From NCBI RefSeq assembly GCF_013373795.3, contig NZ_CP088022.1, positions 6,882,001-6,946,000 on the forward strand: a stretch of DNA of 64,000 nt, given 5' to 3'. Positions 25,623-33,584 of the stretch are shown here, in pieces. Below the pieces are notes generated by a model. The model ran no database searches. It was not told where the DNA came from and saw only the letters and a program-made list of their open reading frames with translations. Within the stretch, counting starts at the first letter, position 1. Every line of letters starts with the position of its first letter. The DNA comes from Bradyrhizobium quebecense (GTDB lineage: Bacteria; Pseudomonadota; Alphaproteobacteria; Rhizobiales; Xanthobacteraceae). Made by a program: the position numbers and the translations under genes.

Positions 25623-26792
25623 TCACGCAGCGTTTCCGGTTGATGAAATCTTCTGTTGTGCGAGTTCGGCGCGGACCGCATCGGTATCGGCGCCCAGCAC
25701 CGGCACTTTCAGGCCTTCGCCGATATGGCTGCCGTTCCATTCGACCGGCAGCGCCGGAACGCGGAACGGCTTGCCGTCGGCGTTGACATTGTTGACGAGC
25801 CCACCCGGCCGCAGCACATGCGGATCCTGCAGCAGATCCTCCGGCCGGTTGATCGGCGAGAAGCAGATGTTGAGCGCGTCGAGCCTGGCCGAGAGGTCGG
25901 CGACGTTCCAGCCTTTGATCACCTCGGCGACGCGCGGAATGATCCGGTCGCGCGCCATGATACGGTCCGTGGTCGAGCGCAGCGTCGGATCGTCGGCGAA
26001 TTCCGTCAGGCCGAACTCGCGGCAGAAGCTCTGCCAATGGCCTTCGGTGACGACGCCGATGAAGATGCGGTCGCCGCCGGCGGCATCGAAGATGTCGTAG
26101 ATCGGCCAGGCATGCTCGCGCTCCGGCATCGAGCGCGGCTTGCGCCCGGTCATCTCGTACTCGACCATGTGCTGGGCGACCAAGAACAGGCAGTTCTCGA
26201 ACAGGCCGATGCGGATGTCGGCGCCATTCCGGTTGCCGCCACGCTTCTGATAGAGCGCGGCGAGGATCGAGATCACGCCGAACATGCCGCCCATGATGTC
26301 GTTGGCGGAAGAGCCGACGCGCTGCGGCTTGTCGCGCGTGCCGGTCATCGCCGCAAGCCCCGACATCATCTGCACGACCTCGTCGAGTGCCGGGCGATGA
26401 TCGTAGGGGCCGGAGAGAAAGCCCTTGTGGCCGGCGATGATCAGATGCGGATATTTCGTGCGCAGCTCGTCTGCGCCAAGCCCCTGCTTGTCGAGCTGGC
26501 CATCACGAAAATTCTCCAGGAACACGTCGGCGCCGGCGAGCAGCCGATGCATGGTGTCGCGGTCCTCGGGCTTGGCGAAATCGAGCACGACGCTGCGCTT
26601 GCCGCGATTGAACAGCGGGAAGAACGAGACGCCCATGCCGCCGAGCGAGCGGGTCTTGTCGCCGGCGGGCGGTTCAACCTTGATCACCTCGGCGCCGAGT
26701 TGCGCCAGGATCATTCCGCAGGTCGGCCCCATCACCATGTGGGTCATCTCGACGACCCTCACGCCTTCCAGCGGCAGTCCGCTCCCGGTCAT
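25623..26792 (-). CDS. family III CoA transferase (CaiB/BaiF)
   Basis: A 389-residue enzyme. The N-terminal block GVRVVEMTHMVMGPTCGMIL leads to VIKVEPP, SVVLDFAKPEDR and the FRDGQLDKQGLGADEL region, with the family's catalytic Asp expected in the central RPALDEVVQMMSG. It moves CoA from one acyl-CoA (often succinyl- or acetyl-CoA) to an organic acid. The start with GGAGAAACCG just upstream is good; an open frame extends a further 16 codons. First gene of a two-gene operon with the HMGL-type lyase, divergent from a LysR regulator. This pairing would activate a 3-hydroxy-3-methyl dicarboxylate and split it. Confidence 0.88.
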   Translation of the reverse strand: MTGSGLPLEGVRVVEMTHMVMGPTCGMILAQLGAEVIKVEPPAGDKTRSLGGMGVSFFPLFNRGKRSVVLDFAKPEDRDTMHRLLAGADVFLENFRDGQLDKQGLGADELRTKYPHLIIAGHKGFLSGPYDHRPALDEVVQMMSGLAAMTGTRDKPQRVGSSANDIMGGMFGVISILAALYQKRGGNRNGADIRIGLFENCLFLVAQHMVEYEMTGRKPRSMPEREHAWPIYDIFDAAGGDRIFIGVVTEGHWQSFCREFGLTEFADDPTLRSTTDRIMARDRIIPRVAEVIKGWNVADLSARLDALNICFSPINRPEDLLQDPHVLRPGGLVNNVNADGKPFRVPALPVEWNGSHIGEGLKVPVLGADTDAVRAELAQQKISSTGNAA

Positions 26793-26824
26793 CGGTTTCT
26801 CCGTGCTCGTTGCACTCTTGTTCA

Positions 26825-26871
26825 GACGCGTTTTCTTCACGCGAACCGGTACCCACTTCGCTCGAAAACGC
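26825..26871. repeat. dispersed palindromic repeat
   Basis: ACGCGTTTTCTTCACGCGAA then CCGGTACCCACTTCGCTCGA and AAACGCT: inverted arms of the GCGTTTTC/CGAAAACGC type. Near-identical unit at 58134-58180 and a variant at 29403-29471. It lies in the leader of the CoA-transferase operon. Confidence 0.85.
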
Positions 26872-26924
26872 TTTGTGATCGGCGCAGGTTAGGCTTCCGC
26901 ACGCGATCTGAAAAATATAATCTG

Positions 26925-26941
26925 TCGAATAGTGCATTCGT
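26925..26941. promoter_or_regulatory. candidate LysR operator in the divergent promoter region
   Basis: TCGAA, seven bases, then TTCGT (GTCGAA-N7-TTCGTC). The same half-sites and spacing occur before the MFS gene at 27875. It lies 23 bases before the LysR gene start and 130 bases before the CoA-transferase start, the expected place for autoregulation and divergent activation. Confidence 0.55.
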
Positions 26942-26963
26942 CGTTCTAGAACGCAGAACCCCA

Positions 26964-27836
26964 ATGGATTCGCGCCAGCTTCGCTATTTCATCGCGGTTT
27001 ACGAGCAACGCAACCTGTCGCGGGCGGCGGATCAGGCCAATGTCGCGCAATCAGCGCTCAGCCACCACATCGCCAATCTCGAGGCGGAATTCGCCACGCC
27101 GCTGTTCGAGCGCAAGCCGCGCGGCATGGAACCGACCGCGGCGGGCGAGCGCGAGATCAAGGAAGGCGGCAGCGCAATTGCCGGCGAGATCTCGATCGGC
27201 ATGGCCAATTCCGGCATGAAGGCGATCGGCGTGCCGCTGATGCGGACCGTGCTGGCGAAGTATCCGAACCTGAAGCTGTCGCTGACCGAGAGTCTCTCCG
27301 GCGCGACGCTGCTGCATTTGATGAGCTCCGATGTCGACCTCGCGCTGGTCTACAATCCGCCGTCGGAAAAGGACCTGATCGCCGAGCCGGTGCTGGAGGA
27401 GCAGATGTTCTGCGTCGGCACCGAGAAGCTGATCGGCAAGAAGGGGCCGATCACGTTCGAGCAGGTGGCCCAACTGCCGCTGATCCTGCTGCGGCACGGC
27501 CTGTCGGCCCGCGCCCTGCTGGACGACCCCGTGCCGCTGAAGCGGCTGGAGGCCAATGCAATCCTGCACCTCAATTCAACCAGCGGGATGATCGGTGCCT
27601 TGACCGCGGGCCTCGGCTGCACGATCGCGACGACGCATTTCGTCAGCGAGCCATTGAAAGCGCGCTTGCTGGTCGCACGCGAGGTGATCGAACCCAGGCT
27701 GAGCCGCACGCTCTATCTCTGCCGCTTGCGCAACCGGCCGATGACCTATGTGATGGAGGAGATGTGCCGGCTGATCCGCTCCCTGATCGCTGAACAGGTC
27801 GGGCGTGGCGCGTGGGAGGCGACGCTGCTGATCTAA
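26964..27836 (+). CDS. LysR family regulator with a shortened linker helix
   Basis: A 290-residue LysR-type regulator. The winged helix-turn-helix (MDSRQLRYFIAVYEQRNLS, then ANVAQSALSHHIANLE) and the periplasmic-binding-like effector domain (IAGEISIGMANSGMKA onward) are clear. Between PTAAGE and REIKEGG most relatives have about 20 more residues, which form the linker helix used for dimerisation; here they appear to be missing without loss of frame. It is divergent from the CoA-transferase/lyase operon and next to the MFS gene, so it probably controls both in response to the substrate. No strong ribosome site is seen. Function of the shortened protein is uncertain. Confidence 0.85.
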   Translation: MDSRQLRYFIAVYEQRNLSRAADQANVAQSALSHHIANLEAEFATPLFERKPRGMEPTAAGEREIKEGGSAIAGEISIGMANSGMKAIGVPLMRTVLAKYPNLKLSLTESLSGATLLHLMSSDVDLALVYNPPSEKDLIAEPVLEEQMFCVGTEKLIGKKGPITFEQVAQLPLILLRHGLSARALLDDPVPLKRLEANAILHLNSTSGMIGALTAGLGCTIATTHFVSEPLKARLLVAREVIEPRLSRTLYLCRLRNRPMTYVMEEMCRLIRSLIAEQVGRGAWEATLLI

Positions 27837-27865
27837 GGCGCTTTCAAGCGCATCAGAAACAGCGC

Positions 27866-27895
27866 TATCGAAAATATCGAACGATTCCTTCGATA
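27866..27895. promoter_or_regulatory. candidate LysR operator before the MFS gene
   Basis: A perfect dyad TATCGAA-N7-TTCGATA at 27875-27895, preceded at 27866-27872 by another TATCGAA in direct orientation. The spacing matches the dyad before the LysR gene, so both are probably bound by the same regulator. It lies about 100 bases before the transporter start. Confidence 0.6.
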
Positions 27896-27991
27896 TGTTC
27901 GTCTGGATTTCTGGCACCCGGCTGCCAAACATGCGCAACCGGCACGCCTTCGCAAGAAAGGCGGCCATTGGACCATTCGGGGAGGACCATC

Positions 27992-29404
27992 ATGAGCGCC
28001 GTCGAACTCGGCTCGGTTGCCGATCTTGCCAACACGACAAGCGGACCGGACGAGATCTCGCGGCGGCTCGAGGCGCTGCCCACCTCCGGCTACGTCTGGC
28101 GGCTGGTGATCCTGCTCTCGCTCGGCGGCTGCTTCGAAATCTACGATCTGTTCTTCACCGGCTATATCGCGCCGGGCCTCGCCCGTAGCGGGCTGATGAC
28201 CACGACGACGCAGGCCTTCTTCGGCTTCTCCGGGATCGGCGCCTTCGTCGCGGCAACTTTCGCCGGCCTGTTCATCGGCACCTTCTGCCTCGGCTTCCTC
28301 GCCGATCGCTACGGGCGCAAGGCCGTCTTCACCTATTCACTGCTGTTCTACAGCGCGGCGTCGGTGATTATGGCGTGCCAGACCACGCCTGGCGGCGTGC
28401 TGCTGTGGCGCTTCATCGCCGGAATCGGGATCGGCATCGAGGTCATCACCATCGACGCCTACATCACCGAGCTGGTGCCGAGCTGGATGCGCGGCCGGGC
28501 CTTTGCAATCAACCAGGCGGTGATGCTGTCGGCGGTGCCGATCGTCGCCGCGCTGTCGTGGTGGCTGGTGCCGCTCTCGCCTTACGGCATCGATGGCTGG
28601 CGCTGGGTGGTGCTGATCGGCGCCGCCGCCAGCATGATCATCTGGGTGCTGCGGCTCTACGTGCCGGAGAGCCCGCTCTGGCTGGCCCGGCATGGCCGCC
28701 TTGCCGAGGCCGAGAAGATCATGCGGACGCTCGAGACCTCATCGCCTGCGGCCGCGCCACGTCCTGCCGTTAAAGCCGCGATGGCGCCGGCACGTGCGCC
28801 GGTCGAGACCGGCTATGCCGATTTGTTCCGGCCGCCCTACGCCTCGCTCGTCGTGCTCTTCATGATCTTCAATCTGTGCCAGGCGTTCGGCGTCTACGGC
28901 TTCTCCAACTGGGTTCCGGCGCTGCTGGTCGAGAAGGGCATCAACATCACAAAGAGCCTGCAATACTCCTTCATTATCGCCTTCGCCTATCCGCTCGCGC
29001 CGCTGCTGGCCGCAACCTTCGCCGACCGCTTCGAGCGCAAATGGATCATTTGCGGCGCGGCCGCCGCGATCTCGGTGTTCGGCCTCGCCTTCGCGCAGCT
29101 CACCGAGCCGATGCTCCTGATCGCCAGCGGCGTGCTGGTGACCGGCGCCAACATGACGCTGTCCTATGCCTATCACGCCTATCAGACCGAGGTGTTCCCG
29201 ACCGCGATCCGGGCGCGCGCGGCGGGCCTCGTCTATTCGATGAGCCGGCTCAGCGCGACCTTCTCCGGCTTCATCGTGGCGTTCATGTTGAAGGAGGCCG
29301 GCGTCAGCGGGGTGTTCGGCCTGATCACCGCGGCGATGGTGATCGTAATTATTACGATCGGTGTCTGGGGGCCCAACGTCCGCGGCAAGCCGCTCGACGC
29401 CTAA
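27992..29404 (+). CDS. MFS transporter (sugar-acid/metabolite:H+ symporter type)
   Basis: A 470-residue protein with 12 predicted membrane helices and a short cytoplasmic N-terminus. The first-half MFS motif is GFLADRYGRKAVF; other conserved blocks are RFIAGIGIGIEVITIDAYITE and LYVPESPLWLARHGR, as in the sugar/aromatic-acid symporter branch. It is a likely importer. GGGGAGGA precedes the ATG by seven bases. It follows the LysR gene and carries a matching operator dyad in its leader, so it probably brings in the acid that the CoA transferase activates. Its stop overlaps a palindromic repeat. Confidence 0.85.
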   Translation: MSAVELGSVADLANTTSGPDEISRRLEALPTSGYVWRLVILLSLGGCFEIYDLFFTGYIAPGLARSGLMTTTTQAFFGFSGIGAFVAATFAGLFIGTFCLGFLADRYGRKAVFTYSLLFYSAASVIMACQTTPGGVLLWRFIAGIGIGIEVITIDAYITELVPSWMRGRAFAINQAVMLSAVPIVAALSWWLVPLSPYGIDGWRWVVLIGAAASMIIWVLRLYVPESPLWLARHGRLAEAEKIMRTLETSSPAAAPRPAVKAAMAPARAPVETGYADLFRPPYASLVVLFMIFNLCQAFGVYGFSNWVPALLVEKGINITKSLQYSFIIAFAYPLAPLLAATFADRFERKWIICGAAAAISVFGLAFAQLTEPMLLIASGVLVTGANMTLSYAYHAYQTEVFPTAIRARAAGLVYSMSRLSATFSGFIVAFMLKEAGVSGVFGLITAAMVIVIITIGVWGPNVRGKPLDA

Positions 29405-29471
29405 AGCGTTTCTTGACGCGAACCGGAGTCCACCCCGCATCGAGTGCGGGCGGACTTCGCTCGAAAAGGCT
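29403..29471. repeat. dispersed palindromic repeat, variant with insertion
   Basis: AAAGCGTTTCTTGACGCGAA ... CTTCGCTCGAAAAGGCT, the same family as 26825-26871, with an extra CCCCGCATCGAGTGCGGG hairpin in its middle. It begins within the stop codon of the MFS gene. Confidence 0.75.
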
Positions 29472-29553
29472 GTGACCGCGACACAAGCGGCACTTGCCGA
29501 AGCCATATTGGGTGGCTACCTCTCGCTCGTCATTTTGCAGAGGTAACCCAGTC

Positions 29554-30306
29554 ATGTTCGACGCCGCCGTCAAGGCGCTTTCGCAAATCCTGTCGCCGCC
29601 GATGCGCACGATCCTTTGGCGTTCGATCGGGCTTGCACTGGTGCTGATCATCGTGCTCGCAATCGGATTGCAGCGGCTGCTGGGTTGGTTTGCCGACACC
29701 GGCGAGGTCTGGGCCGAAGGCATGCTCGGCCCCAACTTCCATTCCACCCTGCACGTGCTGTCCTGGATCATCTCGATCTCGGCGGGCCTCGGCGTCGTGC
29801 TCGGCGGCATCTTCCTGATGCCCGCGATCACCTCGCTGGTGGCCAGCCTGTTTGTCGACGACGTCGCCGACCATGTCGAGCGCGAGCACTATCCGGCCGA
29901 CCATCCCGGCACGGCGTTGCCGGTGACGCTCGCGACCATCGAGGGCGTCAAGACCGCGCTGCTGACGATCCTGGTCTACCTGGTCGCACTGCCGTTCGTG
30001 CTGTTCGCGGGCGCGGGCTTCATCATCTTCTTCATCGCGACCGCCTGGCTGCTCGGCCGCGAATATTTCGAGCTCGCCGCGATGCGCTTCCGCTCGCCAG
30101 AGGACGCCAAGGCGATGCGCAAGGAGAATGCGGCGACCGTGTTCACCGCCGGCCTGTTCATCGCCGCCTTTGTGTCGATCCCGATCGTCAATCTGGCGAC
30201 GCCGCTGTTCGGGATGGCGTTCATGGTGCACATGTACAAGCGCCTGTCAGGCCCGCGGCGCGAGCTGATCGAGCCGGCGCGGCGAAGCAACGTATCCTCG
30301 ATCTAG
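29554..30306 (+). CDS. EI24/CysZ-like membrane protein
   Basis: A 250-residue membrane protein with four to five strong hydrophobic segments. The C-terminal part AWLLGREYFELAAMRFRSPE is the signature of the EI24/CysZ family, whose E. coli member supports sulfate uptake. In this branch the substrate is not established. AGAGG lies about eight bases before the ATG. Its stop overlaps by two to three bases the stop of the convergent DHA2 transporter gene. A stand-alone gene otherwise. Confidence 0.75.
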   Translation: MFDAAVKALSQILSPPMRTILWRSIGLALVLIIVLAIGLQRLLGWFADTGEVWAEGMLGPNFHSTLHVLSWIISISAGLGVVLGGIFLMPAITSLVASLFVDDVADHVEREHYPADHPGTALPVTLATIEGVKTALLTILVYLVALPFVLFAGAGFIIFFIATAWLLGREYFELAAMRFRSPEDAKAMRKENAATVFTAGLFIAAFVSIPIVNLATPLFGMAFMVHMYKRLSGPRRELIEPARRSNVSSI

Positions 30307-31871
30307 GCCGCGTCCCGAGGCACCGGCAGTGGTGCAGGCGTCCGATCGCGCGCGAATAACACCAGCAGAAGCCCGACGATCGCCACGCAGGCGAGCATCG
30401 CCCATGCCTCGTTGACGCTGAGTGCGAGCGATGCTCGCTCGACCAGCGGCCGGATAAACGCCACCGTCGCGTCGTCCGGCGGACCCGGCGGACGGTTGAT
30501 CAGCAACATTGGATCGAGGCCGATCGCCTGTGCCGCGTTGAGATCACCTGCCAGCAGGCGTGCACGAAAATCCTCACCATAAATTGGGCTTCGGCCGTAG
30601 AGGATGGTGTCGATCAAGGCGATCCCGATCGCGCCACCCAGATTGCGCATCAGGTTGAACAACCCGCTGGCGTCGGCAACCTCCGCCTCCGGCAGAGTGC
30701 CCAGCGCAATGCGTGTCGGCGGCAGCAGGCAGAACATGATCGCGACACCGCGCACGATCTGCGGCCACAACATCTCGCCGAAATCCGCGGTGCGCGGCTG
30801 AAAGGCGCTCAAGCCGAGACCGAGCGCGAACAAGGCGAAGCCTGTAGCAGTCAACAAAAGCGCGCCGACGCGGCTTTCGAGGATTGCCGCCAATGGCGCG
30901 GCGATCAGCTGCGCAACCCCCGTGACCAGCATGATGGAGCCGATCTCGAAGGCATCATGGCGGCGGACGAAGCCGAGGAAGACCGGCATCAGATAGGTCG
31001 ATCCATACAGGCCGATGCCGAGGCAGAAGCTCAGGGCGCAACCGATCGCGAACGAACGCCGCCTGAACAGGGTCAATCGCGCGATCGGATCCGCCGCGCG
31101 GATCGTGCGCCGGATCAGCAGCGCCATTCCGGCCATGCTTCCGATCAGCAGGCTCAGGCACGGCATCGAGACCCAGCCACGCTGCGGCGCTTCCTTCAAA
31201 CCGATCATGAGGCTTGCGAGCGCCGCTGCCAGCAGGACCAGCGACGATTTATCCAGTCTGGCGAACCCGCGGAGATTCACGCCCTGCTTCGGCAGCAGCA
31301 ACGGCGTGACCGTGGCCGCAATCGTTCCCGGAACCAGGTTGATCAGGAACAGCCAAGGCCACGACCAGGTCTGCGTGATCCAGCCGCCGACGACCGGTCC
31401 AACGGTCGGTGCGAGCACGGCGACGACGCCGCCGATCGTGGTGGCTACCGCATGGAGCCGCGCCGGAAACAGCGTGAACACGGCAGAGAACACCGCAGGG
31501 ATCACGACGCCGCCGGAAAATCCCTGCAGCACGCGAAACACCAACAGCACGGCAAAGCCGCCACTGAAGGCGCAACCGACCGAGGCGATGGTGAACAGGC
31601 TCACGGCGATCGCGAACAGCCATCGCAACGACAGCGCATGGGTGAACAATCCGGGCAGCGGGATCGCGATCACCTCCGCGATCAGATAGGCGGTCTGGAT
31701 CCAGCTCATCGCGGAAGGCGAGATCGCGAGCGCGCGCTGGATCGTCGGCAGCGACGTCGCGACGACCTGGATGTCGAGGATCGCCATGAACATGCCGAAG
31801 CACATCAGGAGGAAGCCTGCCCAGGTCGCCGCCGATGGGCTGTCGGTGCGATGCTCCGCCCGGCCGCTCAT
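30303..31871 (-). CDS. DHA2 family MFS exporter
   Basis: A 522-residue protein with about 14 membrane helices, of the EmrB/QacA (DHA2) branch. Its first helix MCFGMFMAILDIQVVATSLP is the typical opening, with SWIQTAYLIAEVIAIPL, then RVLQGFSGGVVIPAVF and the later LFNLMRNLGGAIGIAL as further family blocks. It would use the proton gradient to expel a lipophilic compound. The ATG overlaps the stop of the upstream methyltransferase-like gene as ATGA; a TTG seven codons earlier also opens the frame. As the last gene of the type III PKS operon it is the obvious exporter of the product. Confidence 0.87.
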   Translation of the reverse strand: MSGRAEHRTDSPSAATWAGFLLMCFGMFMAILDIQVVATSLPTIQRALAISPSAMSWIQTAYLIAEVIAIPLPGLFTHALSLRWLFAIAVSLFTIASVGCAFSGGFAVLLVFRVLQGFSGGVVIPAVFSAVFTLFPARLHAVATTIGGVVAVLAPTVGPVVGGWITQTWSWPWLFLINLVPGTIAATVTPLLLPKQGVNLRGFARLDKSSLVLLAAALASLMIGLKEAPQRGWVSMPCLSLLIGSMAGMALLIRRTIRAADPIARLTLFRRRSFAIGCALSFCLGIGLYGSTYLMPVFLGFVRRHDAFEIGSIMLVTGVAQLIAAPLAAILESRVGALLLTATGFALFALGLGLSAFQPRTADFGEMLWPQIVRGVAIMFCLLPPTRIALGTLPEAEVADASGLFNLMRNLGGAIGIALIDTILYGRSPIYGEDFRARLLAGDLNAAQAIGLDPMLLINRPPGPPDDATVAFIRPLVERASLALSVNEAWAMLACVAIVGLLLVLFARDRTPAPLPVPRDAA

Positions 31872-32380
31872 GGCGTGCTGACGCGCGGCCAATCCGCAAC
31901 CGAGAAAGCACGGCTCTCGGCGCGAATTCGGATCGCAAGCACCGCGAGATTGAGCACGGTGAAGATCAGCGCTGGCACCGGCAGATGCAGTGCAAGCGGC
32001 AGCAGCGCGATCTCACCGACGACGACGGCATAGTTTGGATGCGGGAAATGCCGGTACGGCCCGGATGCGACCAGCGGCGTGCCCGGCAAGACGATGATCC
32101 GCGTGGTCCATCGCGGTCCGAGTGTGGCGAGGATCCACAGCCGCAAGCCTTGCAGCAGGAGAAAGGCCGCGAGCGCGGCCAGGTTGACATCCTGGTTGCG
32201 GCCCCAGATCCACAGCGCGGTCAGCCAGCCGGCGTGAACCAGCACAATGAGCGGGTAATGCCTGGCGCCGACCTCGATCGCGCCGCGCGCCAGCAGCCGC
32301 TCCGTGTTGCGCCGCGCCAGCACGAGCTCGCCGAGACGCTGCAGCGTCACCAGCGCAAGGATGACCGAAGCGAAGCTCAT
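31868..32380 (-). CDS. isoprenylcysteine carboxyl methyltransferase (ICMT) family protein
   Basis: A 170-residue membrane methyltransferase with about four hydrophobic segments. The family core ASGPYRHFPHPNYAVVVGE is present; the last part binds S-adenosylmethionine and the lipid substrate. True ICMT modifies prenylated proteins, which bacteria lack. Bacterial relatives placed next to type III polyketide synthases (as in Bacillus bpsB and Streptomyces srsB) O-methylate alkylpyrones or alkylresorcinols, so that role is likely here. Start and stop overlap its neighbours by ATGA on both sides, tying it tightly to the polyketide synthase and the exporter. Confidence 0.85.
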   Translation of the reverse strand: MSFASVILALVTLQRLGELVLARRNTERLLARGAIEVGARHYPLIVLVHAGWLTALWIWGRNQDVNLAALAAFLLLQGLRLWILATLGPRWTTRIIVLPGTPLVASGPYRHFPHPNYAVVVGEIALLPLALHLPVPALIFTVLNLAVLAIRIRAESRAFSVADWPRVSTP

Positions 32381-33438
32381 GCCGCGTGCCTGAGCGCGAC
32401 GCAGCTAAGCGTGAAGCCGGGCCCGAGCGCCGTGAGCAGCGAGCGCGCCGGCAAGCCGCTGGCACGGGCGCGTTCGAGGACAAAGAGAACGGTCGGGGCC
32501 GACATGTTGCCGCAAGCCGCGATGACGTCGCGTTCGTGATCGAGCGTGCCCTGATCGAGCGCGAGCGCCCGCTCCAGGGCGGCGATGACCTTGGAGCCGC
32601 CGGGATGGCAGAGGAAGCGATCGATGTCATCGGCCGTCAGCTCCATCCGCGCCAGAATTTCGGCAACGGCCGGTCCAACATGGTCGCGGACGAAATCCGG
32701 AATGGTGCGCTGAAAGACGACGCCGAATCCTTCCGGATCGACCGTCCAGCCCATGATGCCGAGCGTATCCGGCCACAGCTTTTCGCCGGCCGCCTCGATC
32801 CGCGTCGCGCCGCCGTCTCCGGCGCGCAGCACGATCGCGGCGGCGCCATCGCCGAACAGGCTGGCCGCGACGATATTCGCCTTGGTGAGCTCATCATGGC
32901 GGACTGCGAGCGTGCAGAGTTCGAGCGCAACCAGCAGCACATTCGCGCCTGGCTCCGCCTGTGCCAGCCGCGCCGCGATCGACAGGCCCGACACGCCGCC
33001 CGCGCAGCCGAGGCCAAACACCGGCACGCGCGACACATCGGTCCGCAAGCCGAGCTTGCCGGCGACGCGCGCCTCCAGCGTCGGCGTGGCGATGCCTGTC
33101 GAGCACACCGTGACCACGATATCGATGTCGCTGCCGGTCAGGTCGGCACGGGTCAACGCCTTGCGGGCGACATCGACGAACAGCGCCTCCGCGCCTTCCA
33201 GGAAGGCCTGCGTTCGCTCCGGCCAGCCGCGCCGTTCGAGATACCACTCGATCGGCTTCACGCCGTAGCGATGCTGGATGCCGGTGTTGGCGAACAGGCT
33301 GGAGAGCGTGTCGAACTCCGGATAGCGGTCGGCGAGAAGGTCGCGCGCGGCCTGCAGGACTTGTCCCTGATGGAATAGATGCGATGGAACCGCCGTCGCC
33401 ATGGAAACAAGCGCGGCGGTCTGCTTGGTCTCGATCAT
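32377..33438 (-). CDS. type III polyketide synthase (chalcone/stilbene synthase-like)
   Basis: A 353-residue thiolase-fold enzyme that condenses an acyl starter with malonyl-CoA units. The catalytic triad is visible: Cys in VFGLGCAGGVSG, His in RFLCHPGGSKV and Asn in ACGNMSAPTV. The second half has GFTLSC at the end. Length is typical. The ATG with GGGAG six bases upstream is preferred over the frame extending far upstream. It starts an operon with an ICMT-like methyltransferase and a DHA2 exporter. Product class (alkylpyrone or alkylresorcinol is plausible) cannot be read from sequence. An upstream EmrA/EmrB-like pair lies 146 bases away in the same direction. Confidence 0.92.
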   Translation of the reverse strand: MIETKQTAALVSMATAVPSHLFHQGQVLQAARDLLADRYPEFDTLSSLFANTGIQHRYGVKPIEWYLERRGWPERTQAFLEGAEALFVDVARKALTRADLTGSDIDIVVTVCSTGIATPTLEARVAGKLGLRTDVSRVPVFGLGCAGGVSGLSIAARLAQAEPGANVLLVALELCTLAVRHDELTKANIVAASLFGDGAAAIVLRAGDGGATRIEAAGEKLWPDTLGIMGWTVDPEGFGVVFQRTIPDFVRDHVGPAVAEILARMELTADDIDRFLCHPGGSKVIAALERALALDQGTLDHERDVIAACGNMSAPTVLFVLERARASGLPARSLLTALGPGFTLSCVALRHAA

Positions 33439-33584
33439 CGTGGCTCCCGTTCTCCCGCTTGTGGAACCACGCGGCATGCAAAATATTTCAGACGCCCGCG
33501 AGATAGCTGGCGCGCCGCATTCACTATAAATTGACATCGGCAGCGGCAAGCCGCGGGAGATATCCGAGCCGCGCCGCTCGCAAA

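Noticed and set aside
27837..27991. T-N11-A LysR box in the strict form
   Set aside because: The half-sites found do not fit the strict T-N11-A spacing; the shared TCGAA dyad is reported instead.
33439..33584. Clear promoter for the type III PKS operon
   Set aside because: A TATAGT is present at 33523-33528 (minus strand) but no -35 at a suitable distance was found, so no promoter is claimed.
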